From JAXGPP01 sp964436865 (lineage in GTDB: Bacteria; Planctomycetota; Planctomycetia; Pirellulales; Thermoguttaceae), in contig CAYTFK010000001.1 of assembly GCA_964436865.1 (NCBI GenBank), forward strand, positions 28,133 through 92,132: a stretch of 64,000 nt of DNA, in the 5' to 3' direction. The notes beneath the pieces were generated by a model. That model made no database searches and was not told the DNA's origin. It worked only from the letters and a program-made list of their open reading frames with translations. Position numbers and translations under genes: made by a program. Below, piece by piece: positions 33,184 through 44,034 of the stretch. The first letter of the stretch is position 1. Each line of letters opens with the position of its first letter.

Positions 33184-33483
33184 ATGATACGGGCAACAAT
33201 CGAAATGAAGATCAAAGCCGGGCGTGAAGGTGAGTTCGAGAACGCCTGGGAGGCGATTGCCGGCCGGGTTCGCTCTATTCCCGGCAATCGCCGCCAGGAA
33301 CTGCTCCGCGACCCCAAGAATCCGTCAAGCTATGTACTGACGTCGGACTGGGACACAGCGGAAGAATTCCATGCCTTCGAACGCAGCACCGAGCAGGACG
33401 AGCTGACCAGGCCGTTGCGTGATCTCAGGGAATCGTCGCGAATGATGGTATACAGCCTCATCAAGCATGTCGAAGGAGCTTGA
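33184..33483 (+). CDS. ABM-family monooxygenase (ActVA-Orf6/TcmH-like), first copy
   Basis: The 99-residue protein has the small ferredoxin-like fold of antibiotic biosynthesis monooxygenases, which oxidise aromatic polyketides to quinones without cofactors. Visible pattern: an N-terminal strand (MIRATIEMKIKAGREGEF), a helix (NAWEAIAGRVRSIPG), the middle strand SYVLTSDWDTAEEFHAFERS and a C-terminal strand. An AGAGAGGG ribosome site precedes ATG 33184. The next gene is a homologue, so the two may form a heterodimer or act in sequence. The family also contains signalling and stress proteins, so activity is not certain. Confidence 0.84.
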   Translation: MIRATIEMKIKAGREGEFENAWEAIAGRVRSIPGNRRQELLRDPKNPSSYVLTSDWDTAEEFHAFERSTEQDELTRPLRDLRESSRMMVYSLIKHVEGA

Positions 33484-33487
33484 AGCT

Positions 33488-33790
33488 ATGCCTTGTCGAG
33501 TAATGGTGTTTGCCAGAGTGAAGCCGGGTGAGGAGGAGCAGTTCGAGTCCGCCTACGCCGAGGTGACGCGCAAGGTCAAGGGCACTCCCGGCCATCGGCG
33601 CGACGAACTGCTGCGCAATACAAGCGAGCCGGGTTCGTATGTCCTGCTGAGCGAATGGGAAAGCCGCGAGAAGTTTTTGGAGTGGGAAGACGCCCCCATC
33701 CATCGGCAGACGACGACCCCGATGCGGCCCCATTGGGCCGGCGCGGTCGAACGAGTGATCTTCGACGTGGCTCATCGCCTGGAAGAGTGA
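33488..33790 (+). CDS. ABM-family monooxygenase, second copy
   Basis: The 100-residue protein shares layout with its neighbour: MVFARVKPGEEEQFESAY, then GTPGHRRDELLRN, then SYVLLSEWESREKFLEWE. Pairwise similarity around R-(R/H)-x-E-L-L-R and S-Y-V-L-x-S-x-W is clear. The frame is open from ATG 33467, but ATG 33488 lies four bases after the first copy's stop and has AAGGAG at good distance, so I prefer it. It ends the plus-strand polyketide run, only 16 bp from the convergent phosphofructokinase gene. Likely role: ring hydroxylation or quinone formation on the polyketide. Confidence 0.84.
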   Translation: MPCRVMVFARVKPGEEEQFESAYAEVTRKVKGTPGHRRDELLRNTSEPGSYVLLSEWESREKFLEWEDAPIHRQTTTPMRPHWAGAVERVIFDVAHRLEE

Positions 33791-33806
33791 TGAATCGGGC
33801 GATGGG

Positions 33807-34790
33807 CTAGCCGGCCAGGATTTCGGCGAACCGGTAAACCTCTTCGCTGAAGGCGCGCGGCTCGGCCACCGCCGCCTCCAGCGGAGTGGCGACGGTCTGC
33901 ATGTTGCGGAAGCCGATCACCGCGCCGGGCCGGCCGTGGAACAGTTCCTCCACCGCCCGGGCCGCCAGGCGAGCGGCCAGCAGCCGGTCGAAGGCCGTCG
34001 GCGCGCCGCCCCGCTGGATGTGTCCGAGGATTGTCAGACGTGATTCAAAGCCGACTTCATCCTGACGCCGGGTGATGGCATGGTGAATATCGCTGGCGGT
34101 CGGAGAGATTCCTTCCGCCGTCACCAGTACGAAATGCGACTTCCCGCTGGCGCGGACCGCTTTCATCCGCGTGACGATCGCCTCGACATCAAAGGCAACT
34201 TCGGGAATGAGCACCATGTCGACGCCCGCGGCAATGCCCGACTGCAGCGCCAGCCAGCCCGAGTCGCGTCCCATGACCTCGACGATGAACGCCCGGTGGA
34301 ACGCGGCTGCCGTATCCTTGAGGCGGTCGATCGCGTCCAGTGCCGTGTTGATCGCCGTGTCGACGCCGATCGAGACCGCCGTTCCACCCACGTCGTTGTC
34401 GATGCTCGCGGGCACGAGCACGACAGGGAATCCACATTGGCTGAGGCGGTGCGCGCCGTGGAGCGAACCTTCGCCGCCGATCACGACCAGCGATTCGATG
34501 CCGTGACGCTCCAGTTGCGACAGCGCCGATCGCAGCCCCGCTTCGCTGCGGAACTCCGCGCTTCGCGACGTCCCCAGCACCGTGCCGCCCTGCCGTTCAA
34601 TTCCGCTGACGCGCGATGCCTGACCTGGCACGATAGGGGTGATACGGCCATTCAGCAGGCCGTCGAATCCGTCTTCAACGCCGAGCACTTCGATTCCCAG
34701 ATGGTCTCCCATCCGCACCGCCGCGCGAATGGCGGCATTCATTCCCGGCGAATCCCCGCCGCTGGTCATGACTGCGATGCGACTGATCAT
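33807..34790 (-). CDS. pfkA: 6-phosphofructokinase, ATP-dependent type
   Basis: The 327-residue enzyme phosphorylates fructose 6-phosphate. Motifs: MTSGGDSPGMNAAIRA, the fructose-phosphate loop with ASIDNDVGGT (catalytic Asp), VEVMGRDSGWLAL, and LGHIQRGGAPTAFDRLLA. The phosphate-donor motif reads GGEGS (Glu107) where ATP enzymes usually have GGDGS; the following Gly still favours ATP over pyrophosphate. ATG 34788-34790 has AAGGGG at the right distance and begins at the family sequence; 27 upstream codons of open frame have no homology. The gene converges on the second ABM gene and is divergent from the NADH dehydrogenase gene. Confidence 0.93.
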   Translation of the reverse strand: MISRIAVMTSGGDSPGMNAAIRAAVRMGDHLGIEVLGVEDGFDGLLNGRITPIVPGQASRVSGIERQGGTVLGTSRSAEFRSEAGLRSALSQLERHGIESLVVIGGEGSLHGAHRLSQCGFPVVLVPASIDNDVGGTAVSIGVDTAINTALDAIDRLKDTAAAFHRAFIVEVMGRDSGWLALQSGIAAGVDMVLIPEVAFDVEAIVTRMKAVRASGKSHFVLVTAEGISPTASDIHHAITRRQDEVGFESRLTILGHIQRGGAPTAFDRLLAARLAARAVEELFHGRPGAVIGFRNMQTVATPLEAAVAEPRAFSEEVYRFAEILAG

Positions 34791-34924
34791 CGCGGATCCC
34801 CTTGTGTTGAAGTGGGCGTAGTGGCTGCAGGAATAGCGAGTAATGCTAGGCAAGGAGCGTCGCGGCGGCAAGCAGTGATTGAACCCGAAAACATGCCAGT
34901 GATTCGTTAGTGCGAGGTGAGGTC

Positions 34925-36598
34925 ATGCGTGGCGACTTCCCCGCGCCGAGTGGCTCGCACTCTGCGCCCCATAAACAGGGTTTTCATCCCAGCGCTCCGG
35001 TATCCACCGCGGTGATCATCGGCGGCGGCTTTGCGGGTGTGAATACGGCCCAGCACCTGCAACGGCGGCTGCCGCCGCAATGGCAGATCACGCTCTACAG
35101 CCACGACAACCACATCGTGTTCACTCCGCTCCTGGGCGATGTGGTCGGCGCGTCGATCAATCCGATGCACGTCGTCTGGCCGATCCGCCAGATGCTCGAA
35201 GGGGTCGATTGCCGCACGGCCGCCGTCACTGACATTGATCTGGACCGGAAGCGCATCGTGTACGAGATTGCCGAAGGGCATGCGGCGAGCCAGTCCTACG
35301 ACATGCTTGTGCTCGCCCTCGGCTCGGCAATCAACTTCAACATCATTCCCGGCATGGCCGCGCATGGCTGGCCGCTGAAGACCGTGGGCGACGCACTGGC
35401 GCTGAGGAACCATGTGATCGGCCTTCTGGAACGGGCGGAAATCGAGAACGACACCGACACCAAACGGCATCTGCTGTCGATCGTTGTGGTGGGCGGCGGT
35501 TTCAGCGGCATCGAAGTCGCCGGTGAACTCTACGACTTGCTGCGGTCCAGCCTGCGGTACTATCGCCGCATCCGCCCCCGCGAACTTCGCGTGACCGTGC
35601 TGGAGGCCCGCGAGCGGATCCTGCCGGAACTTCCCGCGACACTCTCCGAGTTCGCGTTGCGGAAAATGCGCAAGCGGGGGATCGATATCCGTGTGGGTGC
35701 AATGGCCACCGCGGTGACCAGGCAGGGCATCATGCTCAAGGACGGCACTTCGATCGATTCCGCGACCGTCATCTGCACGATCGGCGTCACGGCGCACCCG
35801 TTAATTGCCAAGGCCGGTCTGCCGTTGGAGCGAGGCCGCATCAAGACGACCCCCGCGATGCAGGTCGAGGGGTTCAGCGACGTCTGGGCGCTGGGCGATT
35901 GCGCGGCAGTGCCCAATGCCCACGACGGCAGGATCTCGCCCCCCACTGCGCAGTTCGCCGTCCGCCAGGCCAGGCAATTGGCCCGCAACGCCGCCCGCTG
36001 GGCCCGCGGCCAGCCGCTTGAGCCGTTCGCTTTCAAGCCGCTGGGGATGCTGGCCTCGATCGGCAATCACAACGCGGTGGCCCAGGTTTTCGGGGTCAAG
36101 TTGTCGGGATTGCCCGCCTGGCTCCTGTGGCGCGGGGTCTACCTGAGCAAGATGCCCACGCTCGTGCGCAAGATCCAGATCGCTTTCGACTGGCTATGGC
36201 AGTTGGTCTTTCCGCGCGACATCGTCCAGTTGAACGTGGGGACCACGCAGCGATTCGGCCACGCCCATTTCGAGGCCGGACAGTATGTGTTTCACCAGGG
36301 GGAGCCGGCCGATTTCTTCTACGTCATCGAACGCGGCCGCGCGGGAGTGTATCTCGACGAGCATTCCTCCCCGGTGAACGTGCTCGGCCCCGGCGGTCAC
36401 TTTGGCGAAGCGGCCTTGTTGAGTTCGGCGCCGCGCTCGGCTTCGGTTCGCGCCGAAGAGCCGCTCGACGTCCTGACGATGGGTCGCACCTCGTTCCTGG
36501 AACTAACTGGACACCTTGAAGTCCTGCGCGGCGCGCTCGAACAATCGTTCCGCGAGCGCCAGTCCCACCAGCCGGCCTCGGAGATGGTGATGCGTTGA
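34925..36598 (+). CDS. Type II NADH:quinone oxidoreductase with C-terminal cNMP-binding domain
   Basis: The 557-residue protein contains an FAD loop (VIIGGGFAGVNTA) and an NAD loop (VVVGGGFSGIEVAGEL). It also has the flavin-binding DVWALGDCAAVP and a hydrophobic C-terminal segment (LSGLPAWLLWRGVYLSKMP and a Trp-rich stretch) that anchors such enzymes to the membrane. It passes electrons from NADH to quinone without pumping protons. Unusually, a cyclic-nucleotide-binding-like domain is added (about 450-545: VFHQGEPADFFYVIERGRAG, HFGEAALLSSAPRSASV). ATG 34925 has GAGG seven bases upstream; GTG 34910 is an alternative. It is divergent from pfkA. Confidence 0.92.
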   Translation: MRGDFPAPSGSHSAPHKQGFHPSAPVSTAVIIGGGFAGVNTAQHLQRRLPPQWQITLYSHDNHIVFTPLLGDVVGASINPMHVVWPIRQMLEGVDCRTAAVTDIDLDRKRIVYEIAEGHAASQSYDMLVLALGSAINFNIIPGMAAHGWPLKTVGDALALRNHVIGLLERAEIENDTDTKRHLLSIVVVGGGFSGIEVAGELYDLLRSSLRYYRRIRPRELRVTVLEARERILPELPATLSEFALRKMRKRGIDIRVGAMATAVTRQGIMLKDGTSIDSATVICTIGVTAHPLIAKAGLPLERGRIKTTPAMQVEGFSDVWALGDCAAVPNAHDGRISPPTAQFAVRQARQLARNAARWARGQPLEPFAFKPLGMLASIGNHNAVAQVFGVKLSGLPAWLLWRGVYLSKMPTLVRKIQIAFDWLWQLVFPRDIVQLNVGTTQRFGHAHFEAGQYVFHQGEPADFFYVIERGRAGVYLDEHSSPVNVLGPGGHFGEAALLSSAPRSASVRAEEPLDVLTMGRTSFLELTGHLEVLRGALEQSFRERQSHQPASEMVMR

Positions 36599-36605
36599 CC
36601 CGGAG

Positions 36606-39275
<2,670 letters not shown>

Positions 39276-39435
39276 GGATCATTCTCCGTCAAGGGGTAGT
39301 GCGGATCGCTCCATTCTACGCAGTAGGTGCTAAGGTCTGTTGTATGCAATCGCAGCCTCTCGTGCCGATTCCCGTAGTGCATGAGTACCTTTCCAGCGGC
39401 ACCCGGCAGCGCCCCTTGAAGGGCCAAGTAAGATT

Positions 39436-39466
39436 CGTGTGCGGCAGAGGAGTCCGGCCGCACGCG
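39436..39466 (+). promoter_or_regulatory. Ten-base-pair stem-loop in the aceE leader
   Basis: CGTGTGCGGC (39436-39445) pairs with GCCGCACGCG (39457-39466): nine Watson-Crick pairs and one G-U. The 11-base loop AGAGGAGTCCG contains a ribosome-site-like GAGGAG. It ends 36 bases before the aceE ATG. It lacks a U-tract, so it is not a classical terminator. It could affect translation or mRNA stability, or be chance in GC-rich DNA. Confidence 0.4.
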
Positions 39467-39502
39467 TTGCCATTCCACTCGTCACCTCAACGCGATGAAG
39501 CC

Positions 39503-42187
39503 ATGTCGATCATCCAGGAACCGACGCTCGATCTGCAGGACGCCGACGCGCAGGAAACCCGGGAATGGATGGATTCGCTGATCGCGATCATCCGCCACTC
39601 GGGACGTGAGCGGGCGCAGTACCTTCTCGAGCAGCTCCGCGGCCTGGCCTTGCGGCAGGGGGTTGATCTGCCGTTCACGGCCAACACTCCCTACGTCAAC
39701 ACGATTCCCGTCGACAAGCAGCCGCCGCTGCCCGGCACGCGTCCGGTAGCCGAGCGCCTTACGCGGCTGACTCGTTGGAATGCGATGGCGATGGTGGTCC
39801 GGGCCAATGCCGAAGAGCACGGGATTGGCGGCCACATCTCCACCTATGCCTCAGCGGCCACGCTCGTGGAGGTCGGGCAGAACCACTTCTTCCGCGGGCC
39901 CGACGCCCCCGGCGGCGGCGATCAGGTCTACTTTCAAGGACACGCGGCCCCTGGAGTCTACGCCCGGGCATACCTGGAAGGCCGTCTCGGCGACAAGCAG
40001 TTGCGCAATTTCCGCCGGGAGTTGGCCGAAGGCGGCGGCCTCTCTTCCTATCCCCACCCCTGGCTCATGCCGGGCTTCTGGCAATTCCCCACCGTCTCGA
40101 TGGGCCTGGGCCCGCTGATGGCCATCTACCAGGCGCGTTTCAACCGCTACCTCCATCACCGCGGGCTCAAGGACACTTCCGAGCAACGCGTGTGGTGCTT
40201 CATGGGCGACGGCGAGACCGACGAGCCGGAATCGCTCGGTGCGCTGACCATGGCGGCGAGGGAAAGGCTCGACAATCTCACTTTCGTGATCAACTGCAAC
40301 CTTCAGCGTCTCGACGGTCCTGTTCGCGGCAATGGCAAGATCATCCAGGAACTGGAAGGCGCGTTTCGCGGGGCCGGCTGGAATGTGATCAAGGTCATCT
40401 GGGGGAGCAACTGGGATGCCCTGCTCGCCCGCGACAAGAGCGGTCTGCTCGTCAAGCGGATGAGCGAGGTCTGCGACGGCGAATACCAGCGGCTTGGCGT
40501 CGAGTCGGGTGGCTATGTCCGCGAACACTTCTTCGGCAAGTACACCGAGCTGCTGAGGCTGGTTGAGGACCACTCCGACGACGACCTCCGCAAGTTGCTC
40601 CGCGGGGGCCATGATCCGGAGAAGGTGTTTGCCGCCTACCAGGCCGCCGTCGAGCATCGCGGATCGCCAACCGTGATCCTGGCAAAAACGATCAAGGGCT
40701 ACGGCCTGGGCGAAGCGGGCGAAGGGCGCAATATCACGCACCAGCAAAAGGCGCTCAACGAGCGCGAGCTGTTCGAGTTCCGCACCCGCTTCCGTATTCC
40801 GCTTTCCGACGACGAGGTGTCCGACACCCCCTTCTGCGCCCCGGAGATCGACAACGAGGCGATCGCCTTCATGCGCCGGCAACGGGAGCAGCTTGGCGGC
40901 TCTCTCCCGGCCCGCGTCGTCCGCTGCCCGCCGCTGGAAACGCCCCCCTTGAACGAGTTCGCGTCCCTGCTCGAAGGCAGCGGCGACCGGGCGGTCTCCA
41001 CGACAATGGCTTTTGTCACGATCCTCCGGCAGCTCCTCAAGCACAAAGAGGTCGGGCGATGGATCGTGCCAATTATCTCCGACGAAGCCCGGACCTTCGG
41101 CATGGAGTCGCTTTTCAAGCAGTACGGCATCTACTCCAGCGTCGGCCAGCTCTATGAGCCGGTCGACTACAAGACGCTCGTGCCCTATTGCGAGGCCCAG
41201 GATGGCCAGATCCTCGAAGAAGGCATTACCGAAGCGGGGGCGATCTCCTCCTTCATCGCCGCGGGCAGCGCCTACGCGACGCACGGCGTGCCGACGATCC
41301 CCTTCTTCATCTATTACTCGATGTTCGGCTTCCAGCGGGTCGGCGATCAGATCTGGGCCGCTGCCGACATGCGCAGCCGAGGGTTCCTCATGGGAGCGAC
41401 CGCGGGCCGGACCACGCTCATGGGAGAGGGCCTGCAGCACCAGGATGGGCACAGCCACTTGCACGCCTCGGTGATTCCCAACCTCATGGCCTACGACCCG
41501 GCCTTTGCCGGCGAGTTGGCGGTCGTGATCCAGGACGGCTTGGACCGCATGTACCGCCGCGGCGAGTCGGTTTTCTATTACATTACGCTCTACAACGAAA
41601 ACTACCCCATGGCGCCCTTGCCCGACGGAGCGGCTGAAGGGGTCCTCCGCGGCATGTACAAGTTCCGTCCGGCGGAGATCGAGTCGCCGATGCCTCGGAT
41701 TCACCTGCTCGGCAGCGGCCCGCTCGTGCGCGAGGCGTTACGGGCTCAGGCGATTCTGGCCGAGCGGTTCGCCGTGGCGGCCGACGTATGGAGCGTAACC
41801 AGCTACAAGGAGTTGCGGCGTGAGGCGCTCGCCACCCAGCGCTGGAACCGACTCCACCCCGAGGCTGAGCCACAGCGGAGTTTCCTGGAAAGGACCCTGG
41901 CCGGCGAGCAGGGCCTGTTTGTGGCTGTGAGCGACCATGTGAAAACGGTGCCCGAGATGATTGCTCCCTGGGTGCCGGGCGGGCTGGAGGTGCTGGGAAC
42001 CGACGGTTTCGGCCGCAGCGACAGCCGCCCGGTCCTGCGCCGTTTCTTCGAGGTCGATGCCGAGTCGATCGCCATCGCGGCGCTCAACCGATTGTTGCGG
42101 CACGGAGCGATCGACCGCGGCCGAGTTAGCCAAGCGATCCGCGAACTGGGCGTGGACCCCGAGAAGCCCGATCCGTTGACCGTGTGA
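39503..42187 (+). CDS. aceE: Pyruvate dehydrogenase E1 component, homodimeric type
   Basis: The 894-residue protein has the length and sequence of AceE, the thiamine-diphosphate enzyme that decarboxylates pyruvate and acetylates E2 to make acetyl-CoA. Motifs: GHISTYASAATL, the thiamine diphosphate fold MGDGETDEPES followed by the NCNLQRLDGPVRGN end, and TIKGYGLGEAGEGRNITHQQK. The open frame extends 93 codons upstream, but ATG 39503 is where similarity begins; its ribosome site is weak (GATGAAG). No E2 or E3 genes are adjacent, so the partners must be elsewhere. It is followed after 34 bp by bioB. Together with pyruvate kinase and acetyl-CoA carboxylase it covers the route to malonyl-CoA. Confidence 0.97.
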   Translation: MSIIQEPTLDLQDADAQETREWMDSLIAIIRHSGRERAQYLLEQLRGLALRQGVDLPFTANTPYVNTIPVDKQPPLPGTRPVAERLTRLTRWNAMAMVVRANAEEHGIGGHISTYASAATLVEVGQNHFFRGPDAPGGGDQVYFQGHAAPGVYARAYLEGRLGDKQLRNFRRELAEGGGLSSYPHPWLMPGFWQFPTVSMGLGPLMAIYQARFNRYLHHRGLKDTSEQRVWCFMGDGETDEPESLGALTMAARERLDNLTFVINCNLQRLDGPVRGNGKIIQELEGAFRGAGWNVIKVIWGSNWDALLARDKSGLLVKRMSEVCDGEYQRLGVESGGYVREHFFGKYTELLRLVEDHSDDDLRKLLRGGHDPEKVFAAYQAAVEHRGSPTVILAKTIKGYGLGEAGEGRNITHQQKALNERELFEFRTRFRIPLSDDEVSDTPFCAPEIDNEAIAFMRRQREQLGGSLPARVVRCPPLETPPLNEFASLLEGSGDRAVSTTMAFVTILRQLLKHKEVGRWIVPIISDEARTFGMESLFKQYGIYSSVGQLYEPVDYKTLVPYCEAQDGQILEEGITEAGAISSFIAAGSAYATHGVPTIPFFIYYSMFGFQRVGDQIWAAADMRSRGFLMGATAGRTTLMGEGLQHQDGHSHLHASVIPNLMAYDPAFAGELAVVIQDGLDRMYRRGESVFYYITLYNENYPMAPLPDGAAEGVLRGMYKFRPAEIESPMPRIHLLGSGPLVREALRAQAILAERFAVAADVWSVTSYKELRREALATQRWNRLHPEAEPQRSFLERTLAGEQGLFVAVSDHVKTVPEMIAPWVPGGLEVLGTDGFGRSDSRPVLRRFFEVDAESIAIAALNRLLRHGAIDRGRVSQAIRELGVDPEKPDPLTV

Positions 42188-42221
42188 AGAAGCTATCAGC
42201 CAGTCCTATTCAGGAATCACC

Positions 42222-43265
42222 ATGCCCGATCTTCCCGACACCGCCGCACGTCACGATTGGCAAGCCCTCGCCCGACGCGTTCTCGATGGTGGCGAGCTGA
42301 CGCGGGAGGAGGGCCTGGAAATCCTCCGCAGCCGCGACGAGGAATTGCTCGACCTACTGGCCGGCGCGTTCGTCCTCCGCCAGCACTATTTCGGCCGCAC
42401 GGTGCAGCTCTACATGCTTGTCAACGCCAAGAGCGGTCTGTGCCCCGAAGACTGCGGCTACTGCTCGCAGTCAAAGCAATCGACGGCCGATATCCCCCGG
42501 TATCGCATGCTCGACCGCGGCAGCCTGCTCGACGGCGCCCGGGTAGCGGCCGAGCGGCAAGCCAAGACCTACTGCATCGTTATCTCCGGCCGCGCCCCGT
42601 CGCGCCGCGAGATGGAGGCGGTCACGGCGATCGTTCCGGAGATCAAGGCCCGCTATAACCTCAAGATCTGTGCCTGCCTGGGTCTGCTCGGCGATGAACA
42701 GGCGCAGGCACTCAAGGCCTGCGGCGTCGACCGGGTGAATCACAATCTCAACACCAGCCGGGCATTCTACGACCAGATCTGCTCGACTCATACTTATGAC
42801 GACCGGCTGAACACGCTGCGGGCGGTGCGCGATGCCGGGCTGGAAATGTGCTCTGGGGGGATCGTGGGGATGGGCGAGCGCGGCGAAGACGTGGTCGAGA
42901 TGGCGCTGACGCTCCGCGACCTGGGCGTGGTTTCGATTCCGGTCAATTTCCTCAATCCGATCGACGGGACGCCGCTGGCGGGAACAAGCCAGTTGAATCC
43001 GCGGCAATGCCTGCGGATTCTCGCCCTTCACCGGTTTGCCAATCCCGATCGCGAGATCCGCATCGCCGGTGGCCGCGAGTTGCACCTTCGCAGCCTCCAG
43101 CCGTTGGGCATGTACGCGGCGAACTCGATCTTCGTGGGCGATTACCTCACGACGCTGGGGCAGCCGCCGGATGATGACTACCGGATGATCGAGGACCTGG
43201 GCTTCGAGATCACTCGCGGCGAGGAAATCGTGGAGCCCGCCGATGACGGTGTGCTTGCAGGCTGA
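42222..43265 (+). CDS. bioB: Biotin synthase
   Basis: The 347-residue radical SAM enzyme inserts sulphur into dethiobiotin. The SAM cluster cysteines are in LCPEDCGYCSQS (CxxxCxxC). Other family parts: AKTYCIVISGRAPS, VNHNLNTSRAFYDQICSTHTYDDR, GGIVGMGERGEDVVEMA and SIPVNFLNPIDGTPL. Length is normal. It starts at ATG 42222 with AGGA upstream and overlaps bioC by 23 bp. Its product is the cofactor of acetyl-CoA carboxylase (accB Lys110). The other biotin genes (bioA, bioD, bioF) are not in the window. Confidence 0.97.
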   Translation: MPDLPDTAARHDWQALARRVLDGGELTREEGLEILRSRDEELLDLLAGAFVLRQHYFGRTVQLYMLVNAKSGLCPEDCGYCSQSKQSTADIPRYRMLDRGSLLDGARVAAERQAKTYCIVISGRAPSRREMEAVTAIVPEIKARYNLKICACLGLLGDEQAQALKACGVDRVNHNLNTSRAFYDQICSTHTYDDRLNTLRAVRDAGLEMCSGGIVGMGERGEDVVEMALTLRDLGVVSIPVNFLNPIDGTPLAGTSQLNPRQCLRILALHRFANPDREIRIAGGRELHLRSLQPLGMYAANSIFVGDYLTTLGQPPDDDYRMIEDLGFEITRGEEIVEPADDGVLAG

Positions 43266-44034
43266 CGCCACAGCCCGGAGTTTTTCGGCGGCCGCCGACA
43301 CCTATCAGCGGTGGGCGGTGCCACAATCGCAGAGCGCCGCGCGGCTGGTCGAACTGCTGCCGCCCGAGGCTGACTGGCGGCTGGTGCTCGATGCCGGCTG
43401 CGGAACGGGCGTGCTGCTCGGGCATCTGGTGGAGCGTTTCCCCGCCGCATCGCTGGTAGGGGTCGATATCGCTCCGGGTATGATCGAGTCCTGCCGCCAG
43501 ACTCTTGGCGGTTCGCCGCGGCTCTCGCTCGTTGTCGCCGACCTGGAAGAATTCCGGCACGAGCAGCCTTTCGATCTCGTGGCCTCGAACTTCTGCCTGC
43601 AGTGGCTGCCGGATACCGCTCGTTCGATCGCCCGGCTCGGGCACCTGCTGCGTCCGGCCGGACTGCTGGCGGCGGCGGTACCGGTTCACGGCTCACTAGT
43701 CGAACTGGCGCACAGTTACCGCACCGTGACCGGCAACGACATGCCGGGGTTGAATTTCGCGCCACGCGAGGCCTATCTCGCCGCGGTTGAGCACGCCGGG
43801 CACCGAGTGATTCAACACGACGAAGTGGCCCTCACTACCTGGTTTGACAGTCCGTTCGACGTGCTGCGCCACTTCCAGGCCACGGGCACCACCTTTCGGC
43901 ATCAGCCGGGATACCAGCCTTGTTCGGTGCCGCAGACCCGGCGGCTGGCATCTCGCTATCAGGCGGAGTACGCCGACGCCAGCGGCCGCGTACCGCTGAC
44001 CTACCGGATTCTGTACCTGCTGGCGGAGCGTTAA
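43243..44034 (+). CDS. bioC: Malonyl-ACP O-methyltransferase BioC
   Basis: The 263-residue SAM-dependent methyltransferase has motif I LVLDAGCGTGVLLG and motif II-type VVADLEEF. The N-terminal ARSFSAAADTYQRWAVPQSQ is characteristic of BioC, and SNFCLQWLPD follows. BioC methylates malonyl-ACP to start pimelate synthesis for biotin. Location directly after bioB (23-bp overlap) supports the name. Because it competes for malonyl-ACP with fatty acid and polyketide synthesis, its regulation would matter here. The stop overlaps the convergent kinase stop by 4 bp. Confidence 0.93.
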   Translation: MTVCLQADATARSFSAAADTYQRWAVPQSQSAARLVELLPPEADWRLVLDAGCGTGVLLGHLVERFPAASLVGVDIAPGMIESCRQTLGGSPRLSLVVADLEEFRHEQPFDLVASNFCLQWLPDTARSIARLGHLLRPAGLLAAAVPVHGSLVELAHSYRTVTGNDMPGLNFAPREAYLAAVEHAGHRVIQHDEVALTTWFDSPFDVLRHFQATGTTFRHQPGYQPCSVPQTRRLASRYQAEYADASGRVPLTYRILYLLAER

